NCBI GenBank assembly: GCA_021779665.1
Contig: JAJYAG010000023.1
Coordinates: forward strand, 1-54,466
Direction of reading: 5' to 3'
DNA length: 54,466 nucleotides
DNA from: Bacteroidota bacterium
Lineage (GTDB): Bacteria; Bacteroidota; Bacteroidia; Bacteroidales; JAAUTT01
Part shown: positions 26,767 to 34,691 of the stretch, piece after piece
How the letters are laid out: every line of letters starts with the position of its first letter
Position numbering within the stretch: the stretch's first letter is position 1
The notes under the pieces: model-generated
The model's database searches: none
What the model saw: the letters and a program-made list of their open reading frames with translations, nothing else
What the model was told of the DNA's origin: nothing
Translations under genes and position numbers: made by a program

Positions 26767-27924
26767 TCAATTTTTGTTTTCCAAAAGATCGGTTAAGGTT
26801 TTGTTTCTTTTCTTTAAGGTTATGTTGTAGGCCTGTTTTAAGGCATCGGTCATATTCTTAATGTGTTTTTTAGTCTGCGACGCGCTGATGTTGATTTTTA
26901 TGCCCGGCTGTTTTATGCTTGCATGCGGAAAAATGGCCGGACTTACATAAAATCCTTCCTTTAACATTTGCGAGCATATTTCGTGGCATACTTCAGGCAA
27001 CCCGCCGGCAACAAATGAAACAGGAAGTTCAGGGTTGCTGATGCAAGGTAAATGCCCTCCGATTAAACCATGGTAATAACTTATATTTTCCTGCAATTGC
27101 GACTGAAGAAGGATAAGCTCGTCGGAGTTATGTAAATCAGCCGCAAATGAGAGGCTCTGTATATTGGATCCAATTTCATTTATTTTAGAAATTAAGGAAA
27201 ACTCCGGGTTATTGCTTATCGCGACGGCGCCGGCATTTGCCCCAAAACCTTTGGTTAAGTAAGCTGATACAACTAATTTTTCCAGTGAATTAACATTTTC
27301 CAAAATCAGGCCTCTTCCACCTGTGCCCGACCAGCTTAAACCGTACGATTCGTCAATGTAACAAAAAAGGTGGTTGTATTTTCGGAGCAGAATGTTTATC
27401 TTTTTTATAGGAATTGCTGTACCAGGCACCGGGTATACGCTTTGAGCAACATACCAGATATTGTGACCTTTTAAGTATTGGGTGTTTACCAGCTCTTCGA
27501 GTTTTTCCAGATCATTGTTTCCGACTGTAAGAATTTTATTGTAATGTAGTTGTTTTACGGCCAGTTTCAGAGTCGGATTTACAAGCTCATCAAGAACTAT
27601 CAGATCATTTTGCTTAATAATCTGATTGAGTATTTCCTGGTGAACCATCGTTTCATCAGGAAAGAAGGTAAGTTTAGAATTGAATATTTTCTGAAGGGAA
27701 TTTATTACATAGTTGCCTTCTGTAAATGTATTTATAGACTGATGTTTAACGTGTCCTTTCTGCCGGAATTTTCTGTTTATCCCCAGGAAATCGTCAGTTG
27801 CAAAATTTATAAACTCTTTTTCCTCATCTTGTTTATCACGAAACCCAAGCGAGTTAAAAAGCAGATTATTAATATGTTTTATTTTGAAAACGGATCGAAA
27901 AGTATTTTGCTTAACTTTTATCAT
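26767..27924 (-). CDS. divergent alpha-oxoamine-synthase-like protein with altered active site
   Basis: 385-residue protein, alignable along its length with the product of 23823-25049 but strongly diverged. The lysine is kept (Lys225 in AYLTKGFGANAGAV). The PLP-stacking His is replaced by Asn116 (DELVNPTL against DAYVHNSV) and the DDAHG segment becomes DESYG (Asp191, Tyr194). The N-terminus is shorter and basic. First gene of the minus-strand locus, 23 bases before the ACP gene. Possible roles are a catalytic enzyme with another substrate or a regulatory partner of the complete enzyme, as LCB1 is for LCB2 in eukaryotic serine palmitoyltransferase; the second is inference. Confidence 0.7.
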   Translation of the reverse strand: MIKVKQNTFRSVFKIKHINNLLFNSLGFRDKQDEEKEFINFATDDFLGINRKFRQKGHVKHQSINTFTEGNYVINSLQKIFNSKLTFFPDETMVHQEILNQIIKQNDLIVLDELVNPTLKLAVKQLHYNKILTVGNNDLEKLEELVNTQYLKGHNIWYVAQSVYPVPGTAIPIKKINILLRKYNHLFCYIDESYGLSWSGTGGRGLILENVNSLEKLVVSAYLTKGFGANAGAVAISNNPEFSLISKINEIGSNIQSLSFAADLHNSDELILLQSQLQENISYYHGLIGGHLPCISNPELPVSFVAGGLPEVCHEICSQMLKEGFYVSPAIFPHASIKQPGIKINISASQTKKHIKNMTDALKQAYNITLKKRNKTLTDLLENKN

Positions 27925-27998
27925 TTTTCTACGCCACTAAAACGATTTTGTTTGTACATTTATAGATACAACAAAACTTGCCCTTTCTTTTAACCGGA

Positions 27999-29351
27999 AT
28001 GATAAGTTTGTTGATCAAATTTGGTCATTTTATAAGGGATTCCTTGAATTTTATGCCTCAAGTTATTAAACAGTTATTAAAACGTGCCTTAGGCGGGGAA
28101 GACGAGTTTTCGTTTGAAGAAAGGCTCGTTAATGCTTATATTTTGTATGGCGGAATTATTTGTTTATTAAGCAATATCTTTAATGTCTGGTTGGATTTTG
28201 GCTGGCAGCTTATTGTTCTTCTGATTGTTTCAACTATATTTCTGGCAGCCATATTTTATCTAAGCCGGTTTAAAAGAAGAACATACCTCGCAAAGGTTAT
28301 GCTCAGCATTTATGCATTACTGTTTTGTAACATTTTCTGGTATACCAACTATGGATCCTACGGATCGGCCATATACATATTTCTGGTTTACTTTTTTATT
28401 ATGATGTTTGCATGGGAGCAATTTCAGATAAAAATTCTTGGAGTAATTGTTGCCTGTAATCTTATACTTCTTTGTTCGCTAGAGTTAATCTTTCCGCAAC
28501 TGATTTCCCCTTACCCCTCAGAACATGCCCGCATAATCGACAGCTATTCGACTTTACTGGTTGTGATGGGCTTTTTTGTAATTCTTATAGTAAGTGCCAA
28601 AAGAAATTATATCAAACAATATCAGATGGCTCAGCGATCGGATAAGTTAAAATCTGCCTTTCTTGCCAATATGAGTCACGAAATACGCACACCCCTCAAT
28701 GCCATCGTGGGTTTTTCGCAACTATTAATTGAACGCGACCTGCCAAAGGAGAAGAAAGAACGGTATTCGCATCTTATTACCGAGAATGGCGATTACCTGA
28801 TGAAGCTGATTTCAGATATTCTTGATGTTTCGATGATTGAATCGGGACATCTTAATATTATTAAAAGCCGGGTTAACCTGAATAAAGTTCTTAACCAGGT
28901 TTATTCCATCCATAATGAGATATTGCAAACGAAAGGTGCGAATAAATTCGAGTTATTGCTCGAAATTCCGGCAAAAACAACCTATATCGATGCTGACGAG
29001 ATGCGGCTGAAGCAGGTTATTTTCAATTTAATAGGCAATGCAATAAAATATACAACCAAAGGATATGTAAAAATTGGTTACACTGTAAGTGAGCAGGAAG
29101 TAATATTTTTTATTGAAGATACAGGTTGCGGCATTAAGGAGGAATTTCAACCGGAGGTATTCAACCGGTTTGTCCGCAATGAGGATTCCAGAGAAGTTAA
29201 AACAACCCGTGGTTTTGGAATAGGCTTATCATTATCGAAGGAACTTGTGCACATTCTTGGTGGTCGTATTTGGTTTACGTCAAAATATAAGGAAGGCACA
29301 ACCTTTTATTTCTCAGCGCCTTTGACGCATAGTTCGAAAGCAGCAAGCTAA
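27999..29351 (+). CDS. membrane sensor histidine kinase
   Basis: 450-residue inner-membrane kinase. About six hydrophobic segments (residues about 45-205) with little periplasmic loop are followed by a HisKA domain with His227 in ANMSHEIRTPLNAIVGFS and a HATPase_c domain with N box (NLIGNAIKYT), G1 (DTGCGI) and G2 (GFGIGLSLSKEL). No receiver or PAS. Start chosen at the first ATG (27999); the ATG at 28053 is also possible. It is divergent from the lipid-like locus, 74 bases away, and may control it; no response regulator is adjacent. Confidence 0.88.
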   Translation: MISLLIKFGHFIRDSLNFMPQVIKQLLKRALGGEDEFSFEERLVNAYILYGGIICLLSNIFNVWLDFGWQLIVLLIVSTIFLAAIFYLSRFKRRTYLAKVMLSIYALLFCNIFWYTNYGSYGSAIYIFLVYFFIMMFAWEQFQIKILGVIVACNLILLCSLELIFPQLISPYPSEHARIIDSYSTLLVVMGFFVILIVSAKRNYIKQYQMAQRSDKLKSAFLANMSHEIRTPLNAIVGFSQLLIERDLPKEKKERYSHLITENGDYLMKLISDILDVSMIESGHLNIIKSRVNLNKVLNQVYSIHNEILQTKGANKFELLLEIPAKTTYIDADEMRLKQVIFNLIGNAIKYTTKGYVKIGYTVSEQEVIFFIEDTGCGIKEEFQPEVFNRFVRNEDSREVKTTRGFGIGLSLSKELVHILGGRIWFTSKYKEGTTFYFSAPLTHSSKAAS

Positions 29352-29426
29352 GGTTTGAAATGTGCCGAAAAAAAATTGTTAGATAAAATTAAAATTCTCG
29401 TCAAAAAAACCAACTCTTCCCATTCC

Positions 29427-29490
29427 TGACAGTATGTTAAAAGGTTCGTTAACGAGCCCCGAAAAAGTTAAAGGAAACAAACTACTGTCA
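29427..29490. promoter_or_regulatory. nested inverted repeats upstream of the DnaA-IV-like gene
   Basis: TGACAGTA (29427-29434) and TACTGTCA (29483-29490) form an 8-base inverted pair that frames a second near-perfect palindrome, ggttcgttaacgagcc (29443-29458). The block ends 14 bases before the start codon of the following gene. An operator for a dimeric DNA-binding protein is possible, including the product of the next gene itself; this is inference. Confidence 0.35.
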
Positions 29491-29504
29491 AAACGGATCA
29501 GGAA

Positions 29505-29954
29505 ATGAAAGTAATTCTTGAAATTGAATACCATGCCTCAGAGTGGACCATTATCCAGCTATTCAAAATCATTAAAGACCTGGGAGTTACAGCCGAAATT
29601 TTTAAGATGGAACGACGGACGGATGAAACTTCAGCGCAACAAGCCCCTCCGAACGAATTCTTTTCCATTTCATTCATTAAGAGAATAGTTGGCTTGTTCA
29701 CCAATATGCCCGACGACTTTTCGGAGATCAGGTCCCGTAGCCAGGAAGTTGCCGAAAACAGGCAGATAGCTATGTATTTATGTCGTAAATATACCCGAAA
29801 ATCGTTGCGCGAAATAGGAATGGAGTTTGGAAATAAAACTCCGGCAACCATTATGCACGCCTGTAAAACAATCCAGAATCTTACCCATACAGATAAATCG
29901 TTCCGTACTAAACTTGCCATGATAGAAAAGAGTTTAACCTCACATGTTAGATAA
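29505..29954 (+). CDS. stand-alone DnaA domain IV-like DNA-binding protein
   Basis: 149 residues. The C-terminal half (about 75-146) follows the DnaA domain IV plan: VAENRQIAMYLCRKYT, then SLREIGMEFG, then TPATIMHACKTI, in the order and spacing of the DnaA-box-binding helix-turn-helix (compare RxxAMYLxRxxTxxSLxEIGxxFGxRDHSTVxHA). The signature RDHST of DnaA is changed to NKTPAT, so recognition of the canonical DnaA box is unlikely to be intact. No AAA+ domain is present. The N-terminal 40 residues (MKVILEIEYHASEWTIIQL) form an alpha/beta segment I do not recognise. It lies between a kinase gene and a P450 gene on the same strand, 50-150 bases from each. Confidence 0.7.
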   Translation: MKVILEIEYHASEWTIIQLFKIIKDLGVTAEIFKMERRTDETSAQQAPPNEFFSISFIKRIVGLFTNMPDDFSEIRSRSQEVAENRQIAMYLCRKYTRKSLREIGMEFGNKTPATIMHACKTIQNLTHTDKSFRTKLAMIEKSLTSHVR

Positions 29955-30019
29955 AACAGTCAGTTTTCTCAACACGATTTGTTTTCGATGGTTATTTAAG
30001 TATTACTTGAATTAATTCT

Positions 30020-31291
30020 ATGGAAGCAAAGCAAATTCCGACTGAAAAGGTTTTAGACAGTTCTTTTGCCTTAATGAAAGAGGGTTATAATTTTATCCGC
30101 AAGAGGTGCGAAGTACATAAATCCGACATTTTCAGCACACGTGTAATGTTTCAGCCGGCAATTTGTGTTTCGGGCGGGGAAGCTGCAGCGCTGGTATACG
30201 ATAGCAAACATTTTGTGCGTAAAGGAGCCGCTCCGATGAGGTTTCAGAAAACGCTTTTTGGACAGAAAGGTGTGCAAACGCTCGACGATGTTCTGCACCG
30301 GAAAAGAAAAGAGATGTTTATGTCGCTGATGGGGCAGGAGCAAATAGCCCATTTAGGCAGGATTACCCGCGAACAATGGCTTATGGCCGCATCGCAGTGG
30401 GACAACGGGAAACCTGTGTATCTTTTGGACGAAGCACAGAAAATAATGTGCATTGTTGCCTGCCAATGGACTGGCGTACCCTTTAAAAGCGAAGAGATTG
30501 CAAGACGCAGTAATGAATTCGGTGCTATGGTTGACGCTTTCGGGACTGTTGGTTCCAGTCACCTGAAGGGCAAATATGCCCGACTAAGTTCAGAGCGCTG
30601 GATCCGGGGTTTGATTTCGCAGGTGCGGGGTGGATGGCTGAGCACAGCTCCCGGAAGCCCTATGTACATAATTTCTTTCTACAAAGAACACGGAAAGCTC
30701 CTTGACTTAAAAGTTGCCACAGTAGAACTTATTAATATTTTAAGGCCTATTGTTGCCATAGCGAATTATATTGTGTTTGCAGCTGTGGCCATGCACCAGT
30801 ATCCTTCAGCAAAGCGAAAAATAGTAAGCGGAGACAAAAATTATATGGAGTGGTTTGTGCATGAGGTACGCAGATTTTTTCCTTTTACTCCGTTTGTCGG
30901 TGCCCGGGTAAGAGATACTTTTACCTGGAAAGGTTATGAATTTCCCAAGGGTATGTTGGTTTTACTCGATGTTTATGGAACCGATCATGATCCCAGAAAA
31001 TGGGAACGACCCGAAGAATTCCGGCCGGAGCGTTTTAAAAATTTTACTCCGGGAGCATTTGATTTTATCCCGCGGGGCGGAGGCGATCATTATACCAATC
31101 ACCGGTGTCCCGGCGAATGGATCACCATAGAAGCAACCAAAGTGGCGGTGAAATTTCTTGCAACCTTTATGGAGTACGATGTTCCCGACCAGGACCTGAA
31201 CATAGATCTTTCGCGAATGCCTGCATTCCCCAAAAGCCGGTTTATTATTATGAACGTAAAGGTTAAAGAGCCGGTCTACGAGGCAGTGTAA
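30020..31291 (+). CDS. cytochrome P450 of the CYP152 fatty-acid peroxygenase type
   Basis: 423-residue soluble haem enzyme that hydroxylates long-chain fatty acids at the alpha or beta carbon using H2O2. Diagnostic for CYP152 are Arg242 in the I helix (LRPIVAIANY), which binds the substrate carboxylate, and the haem loop GGGDHYTNHRCPGEWIT with Cys363 as thiolate ligand; the numbering coincides with the Bacillus P450-BS-beta enzyme. The usual I-helix acid/alcohol pair of monooxygenases is replaced by this Arg-Pro. No redox partner genes are nearby, which agrees with peroxide use. Position-specificity (alpha or beta hydroxylase, or decarboxylase) cannot be decided from motifs alone. Confidence 0.92.
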   Translation: MEAKQIPTEKVLDSSFALMKEGYNFIRKRCEVHKSDIFSTRVMFQPAICVSGGEAAALVYDSKHFVRKGAAPMRFQKTLFGQKGVQTLDDVLHRKRKEMFMSLMGQEQIAHLGRITREQWLMAASQWDNGKPVYLLDEAQKIMCIVACQWTGVPFKSEEIARRSNEFGAMVDAFGTVGSSHLKGKYARLSSERWIRGLISQVRGGWLSTAPGSPMYIISFYKEHGKLLDLKVATVELINILRPIVAIANYIVFAAVAMHQYPSAKRKIVSGDKNYMEWFVHEVRRFFPFTPFVGARVRDTFTWKGYEFPKGMLVLLDVYGTDHDPRKWERPEEFRPERFKNFTPGAFDFIPRGGGDHYTNHRCPGEWITIEATKVAVKFLATFMEYDVPDQDLNIDLSRMPAFPKSRFIIMNVKVKEPVYEAV

Positions 31292-31344
31292 ATTAGTTGG
31301 CACAGAATTATTATAAAAATTTATGAATTTAATCCGGAACGATT

Positions 31345-32415
31345 ATGAAAGAGATGCTTGAAAAGTTGATAAAAATAGAATCGGAGTGCTGCGTGACCAT
31401 TATTCTGAATACACACCGCAACAAGCCCGATATCCAGAAAGATGCCATTATGCTGAAGAACCTCGTTTCAGAGGCCGAGGAACGATTGATAAATATTTAC
31501 GACAAACGCCGGGTACAATCAATCATCGAAAGAATCAAAGAGCTTTCGGGAAATATTGATCATGGGCATAATCTTGAAAGTTTAATTCTTTTTGTAAACG
31601 ACGATATTGCCGAAGTTGTGAAATTGCCCGTTGAAGTTGAGGACAGGGTTGTAATTGGAAGCACGTTTGCAGTACGGGATCTTATTCGGGCTTCAGGGAT
31701 GGAGCAGGATTACTACATACTTGTGTTAACCCGCGACAGAGCCCGGTTAATTGAAGCCATGAACGACAAAGATGCCCGCGAAGCTGGTGAACCGTTTCCT
31801 GTCGAAAACGAAACACTCTATCTTACAACCGCTAAGGCGCTCTCCAAAGCAAAACAAAAGGACCTGATGATTGAGGAGTTTTTTAACCGTGTTGATAAAA
31901 CTCTCTGGAAAACCATTCATGAAAAGCCTCATCCTGTAATTATCTGTACTGAAGAGAGGAACTTTTCTCATTATATGAAAATTACCGATCACAAGGAGAA
32001 CATTATCGGGCAGTTTAATCATCCCGTTTTGGACGATAAAGCGGCCAATCTTGCTTTAATTGCCAGGCCCATTGTTCTTAACCAGCTTCAGGAGAAAAAT
32101 TCCCAACGTATTTCTGAGGTTCATAAAGCACTTAACCACGGGTTGTTAGTTACCGATTCGGGTGAAATATGGCGTGCTGTAAACGAGGGAAGGGGACAAA
32201 CCTTATTTGTTCAGCAGGCATATTTTCAGCCTGCGCGTATCAGCAGTAATCTTGTTGAGGTAGTTGAAGGGCAAGCACCAATGGATTATGAAAGCACTGA
32301 AGATATTATTGAGAAAATAATTGAAACGAATTACAGAAATGGAGGCGATGTAGTATTTCTTCCTGAAGAAGACCTGAAAGAATTTCAAGGACTGGCTTTA
32401 GTTACAAGGTTTTAA
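31345..32415 (+). CDS. baeRF-family protein (bacterial archaeo-eukaryotic release factor-like)
   Basis: 356-residue cytosolic protein resembling the bacterial eRF1-like families. The N-terminal part begins MLEKLIKIESECCVTIILNTHRNKPD and contains the coiled segment IIERIKELSGNIDH. The middle VVIGSTFAVRDLIRA and YYILVLTRDRARLIEA are characteristic, and the C-terminal ALNHGLLVTDSGEIWRAVNEGRGQTLFV is the eRF1_3-like domain. Members are thought to act on stalled or stressed ribosomes, without direct proof. No GGQ motif is seen, as expected for baeRF. It follows the P450 by 53 bases and is convergent with the CDF gene. Confidence 0.75.
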   Translation: MKEMLEKLIKIESECCVTIILNTHRNKPDIQKDAIMLKNLVSEAEERLINIYDKRRVQSIIERIKELSGNIDHGHNLESLILFVNDDIAEVVKLPVEVEDRVVIGSTFAVRDLIRASGMEQDYYILVLTRDRARLIEAMNDKDAREAGEPFPVENETLYLTTAKALSKAKQKDLMIEEFFNRVDKTLWKTIHEKPHPVIICTEERNFSHYMKITDHKENIIGQFNHPVLDDKAANLALIARPIVLNQLQEKNSQRISEVHKALNHGLLVTDSGEIWRAVNEGRGQTLFVQQAYFQPARISSNLVEVVEGQAPMDYESTEDIIEKIIETNYRNGGDVVFLPEEDLKEFQGLALVTRF

Positions 32416-33360
32416 TCAGCGTTTTTCCAGACTTCTTACAGGAATAATATTAAACTCGTAGATAAGCCAGTTAAGCTCTGAAATTTTATTGACCGTGCTC
32501 TCAATCTTTGGGAGCAGGTCTCTTTCACTTTTGGGTATCACAAAAGCTTCCCCGAAATAAATATGCCCTTCTTCTCTCACTCTTATTTTACTTTCTTTTA
32601 TCCAATCTTCTTTGTCAAGCAAGTTTTTAATTTCTTTTAAAAGCGGATCGTCTTTTTTATTATCAGCTGTTTTAGGGATTTGATTCATCAGATCGAAAAC
32701 GGCCTGCTTCAAATTTCGGGAACCATCATGGATAATATCGAACGATATGATAATTGCTGCAGCAGCATCGCTCCACCACCAGCCCTGACCTATTCCTGCA
32801 ATACCAATAATACCTGCAGCGCCTGTCATCCAATCGGCTTTATTCATCTGGGCGTCGGTATATAGGTTTTTTTCGTGAAGCTCCCGGGCCAACGGAAGCT
32901 TTTTAATTCCAAGAAAAATAGGCGGGATACTGCCATAAACCAGGGCAGCCATCATAATATATCCCAGCCATACCTTTTTGCCAAATAGCACAACGGTACC
33001 AATGGAGGGGTGTTCAGCTTTTATAAGTTTCATAGCCGAATCGGCAAACAAGTAAGCTCCAACTGTGAACAACGACAAAGCACTGCATAAATATGCAATG
33101 GAAACCACCCGATGATAGCCAAATGGAAAATCCCGGTTTCTTGGTTTTAAATAAAACTTCGAAGCTATTAAAAACGAAATGGAGGGAGTAAGGCTCAGAA
33201 CATCCTCAAACCAGGCTGTTTTCATGGTTTGGGAATTACCCATTGTCAACATCATAAGCAGTGCGGCCGTAATCAGATATCCTATGGTAATCCATTCAAG
33301 CTTTTTAGCTTTCAGAAACTTTTTGTTCAATTCCGGTGGAAATTCAAATTTTTCTTTCAT
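32416..33360 (-). CDS. cation diffusion facilitator (CDF) family transporter
   Basis: 314-residue inner-membrane protein with about six helices and a cytosolic C-terminal domain (about residues 235-314). Helix II region WFEDVLSLTPSISF and helix V region NKADWMTGAAG occupy the places of the metal-binding (H/D)xxxD motifs; the position that is usually His in helix V (HxxxD) is Met here (MNKAD), so metal preference may differ from zinc exporters. SDAAAAIIISFDIIHDG is the family signature near helix VI. Start ATG overlaps the stop of the periplasmic binding gene upstream (ATGA). It shares its 3' end with the baeRF gene. Confidence 0.8.
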   Translation of the reverse strand: MKEKFEFPPELNKKFLKAKKLEWITIGYLITAALLMMLTMGNSQTMKTAWFEDVLSLTPSISFLIASKFYLKPRNRDFPFGYHRVVSIAYLCSALSLFTVGAYLFADSAMKLIKAEHPSIGTVVLFGKKVWLGYIMMAALVYGSIPPIFLGIKKLPLARELHEKNLYTDAQMNKADWMTGAAGIIGIAGIGQGWWWSDAAAAIIISFDIIHDGSRNLKQAVFDLMNQIPKTADNKKDDPLLKEIKNLLDKEDWIKESKIRVREEGHIYFGEAFVIPKSERDLLPKIESTVNKISELNWLIYEFNIIPVRSLEKR

Positions 33361-33862
33361 TTGACCACCTTTCCATTTTGTTTCTGAAAACTATAAAGGA
33401 ATTCCTCCAGGGCAACCTGAAACCTGTTTTCTCCCTGTATTACAGCCATCACATGCTTTCTTTCCTGTTCTGTCTGATAGGGCCGGGTAAGTCCTATTTT
33501 CCTTTTTTCCAGGGAGTTTTACTTGTAATGCCGCCAATTACAATGTCAATTTCCTTTTTCTCAAGTTTTTCAAAGAGTTTTTCTTCCGAACTGTTAACCC
33601 ATTCCACCTGTGCATTGTATTTAGCAGCAAAGTCTGTTATCAGCTGGGCTTCGAGTCCGCCCGCGCCATGATCTGTTTTATAAACCCACGGAATATTTTC
33701 AGAATACCCAACCTTCAGTGTCCCATTTGTTATTTTTTCCAAAGTTCTTCCCGGATCGTTCGGAAAAGGTCCGCACGATAAAAACAGAAGAAATAAATAA
33801 GCAGGACATTTCTTTAAAAAACTGTGTACTGCAATTTCCACGTTTTTGGGAAAAGTTTCCAC
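33357..33862 (-). pseudogene. substrate-binding lipoprotein (SBP_bac_3-like) with a frameshift in an A-tract
   Basis: The main frame encodes a lipobox-type leader (FLLFLSC), then GTLKVGYSENIPWVY, LEAQLITDFAAKY and the typical EIDIVIGGITSKTPWKK, before running into a stop at 33494. One extra base in the six-A run (33503-33508 on the plus strand as T6) restores a frame that continues RKIGLTRPYQTEQERKH and VMAVIQGENRFQVAL and ends in an ATGA overlap with the CDF start. That neat end shows the shift interrupts a real gene of about 168 residues. The full product is shorter than usual for periplasmic amino-acid binding proteins. GTG at 33841 gives a more normal leader than the GTG at 33862. The pair suggests a binding subunit coupled to metal or solute export. 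Confidence 0.65.
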
Positions 33863-33935
33863 TCAGAGTTCCGTTATTTTTAATTTAAGTTATAATTGGA
33901 ATAATAATAATTCAACCAAAAACCTGATATTAGTC

Positions 33936-34049
33936 TCAAGATGATTTCTCTCGTCTTTTAAACTCCTGAGGAGGAATTATTAAAGGATTATAGGCATTTT
34001 TCCTGAAAAACTCCAGCATTTTCTCCTTTTTTTCAGCATCGTAAATCAT
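33936..34049 (-). CDS. possible small basic protein (37 codons)
   Basis: In the 310-base gap upstream of the receiver gene, the minus strand has an ATG-started frame of 37 codons with a charged helix (AEKKEKMLEFFRKNAYN), a hydrophobic LIIPPQEF and a basic end (KRREKSS). The composition is protein-like, but I see no promoter or homologue. The rest of the gap (33863-33935 and 34050-34172) shows nothing recognisable. Confidence 0.3.
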   Translation of the reverse strand: MIYDAEKKEKMLEFFRKNAYNPLIIPPQEFKRREKSS

Positions 34050-34172
34050 ACAACTAACATCTTAAATAAAACACTTTTACAAATTGTCACTTTTTGTAAA
34101 CTACAATTATCTTTCCGAAAACCCCGGACGCTTTTCTTTTTCAGACTGAAATTTGCTGTAAAGATTAAACTC

Positions 34173-34640
34173 ATGAATAATCTTAAAAGCATGGATAAAG
34201 GTGAACCCATTACGATATTGTTTATTGAAGACGACCCTGCACATGCAGAAATTACAATCCGGAATTTTAAAAAAAACAGAATCGGGAATAATATTGTTCA
34301 CCTGTCCGATGGACAGCAAGCCCTTGATTACCTGTTTCATCAGGGTAATTTCAGTGACCAGAAAACCTTTCCGTTACCCCATCTCATACTGATGGATTTA
34401 CGCCTTCCAAAAGTTGACGGGCTCGAAGTGCTTGAAAAGATAAGAGCAAGTGAAGAGCTCAAGTGCATCCCAACGGTTATTCTTACCACATCGGAAGCCG
34501 AAGGAGATATTAGTAATGCTTATAACTATAATGTGAACAGCTATCTGGTAAAGCCACTGGATGTGGATAAATTTTCAAAAATGATAGAAACCTTCGGATT
34601 TTATTGGGTTGTATGGAACAGGTATAACCCTTGCAGATAA
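34173..34640 (+). CDS. single-domain response regulator (Rcp1/CheY-like)
   Basis: 155-residue receiver domain with no output domain: acidic pocket in FIEDDPAHAEI, phospho-acceptor Asp75 in LILMDLRLPKVDG, the Thr in VILTTSEAEGD and the Lys in YLVKPLD. The insertion before the phosphorylation site (YLFHQGNF...PLPHLI) is of the type seen in phytochrome-associated Rcp1 receivers. It precedes a hybrid kinase by 51 bases, so a phosphorelay partner is likely. Confidence 0.9.
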   Translation: MNNLKSMDKGEPITILFIEDDPAHAEITIRNFKKNRIGNNIVHLSDGQQALDYLFHQGNFSDQKTFPLPHLILMDLRLPKVDGLEVLEKIRASEELKCIPTVILTTSEAEGDISNAYNYNVNSYLVKPLDVDKFSKMIETFGFYWVVWNRYNPCR

Positions 34641-34691
34641 TTAAAAAAGTATAAATATGAAACATCCATTTAAGCAAGTTCGCGATAGACA

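Noticed and set aside
27925-27998. Divergent promoter pair between the PLP locus and the kinase
   Set aside because: Only a 7 of 8 match (TACATTTA) with no TTG at the expected distance on the plus strand, and nothing convincing on the minus strand.
29505-29954. Fragment of the main dnaA gene
   Set aside because: The N-terminal 70 residues are not the DnaA AAA+ domain and the frame is intact with its own start, so it is not a simple truncation of dnaA.
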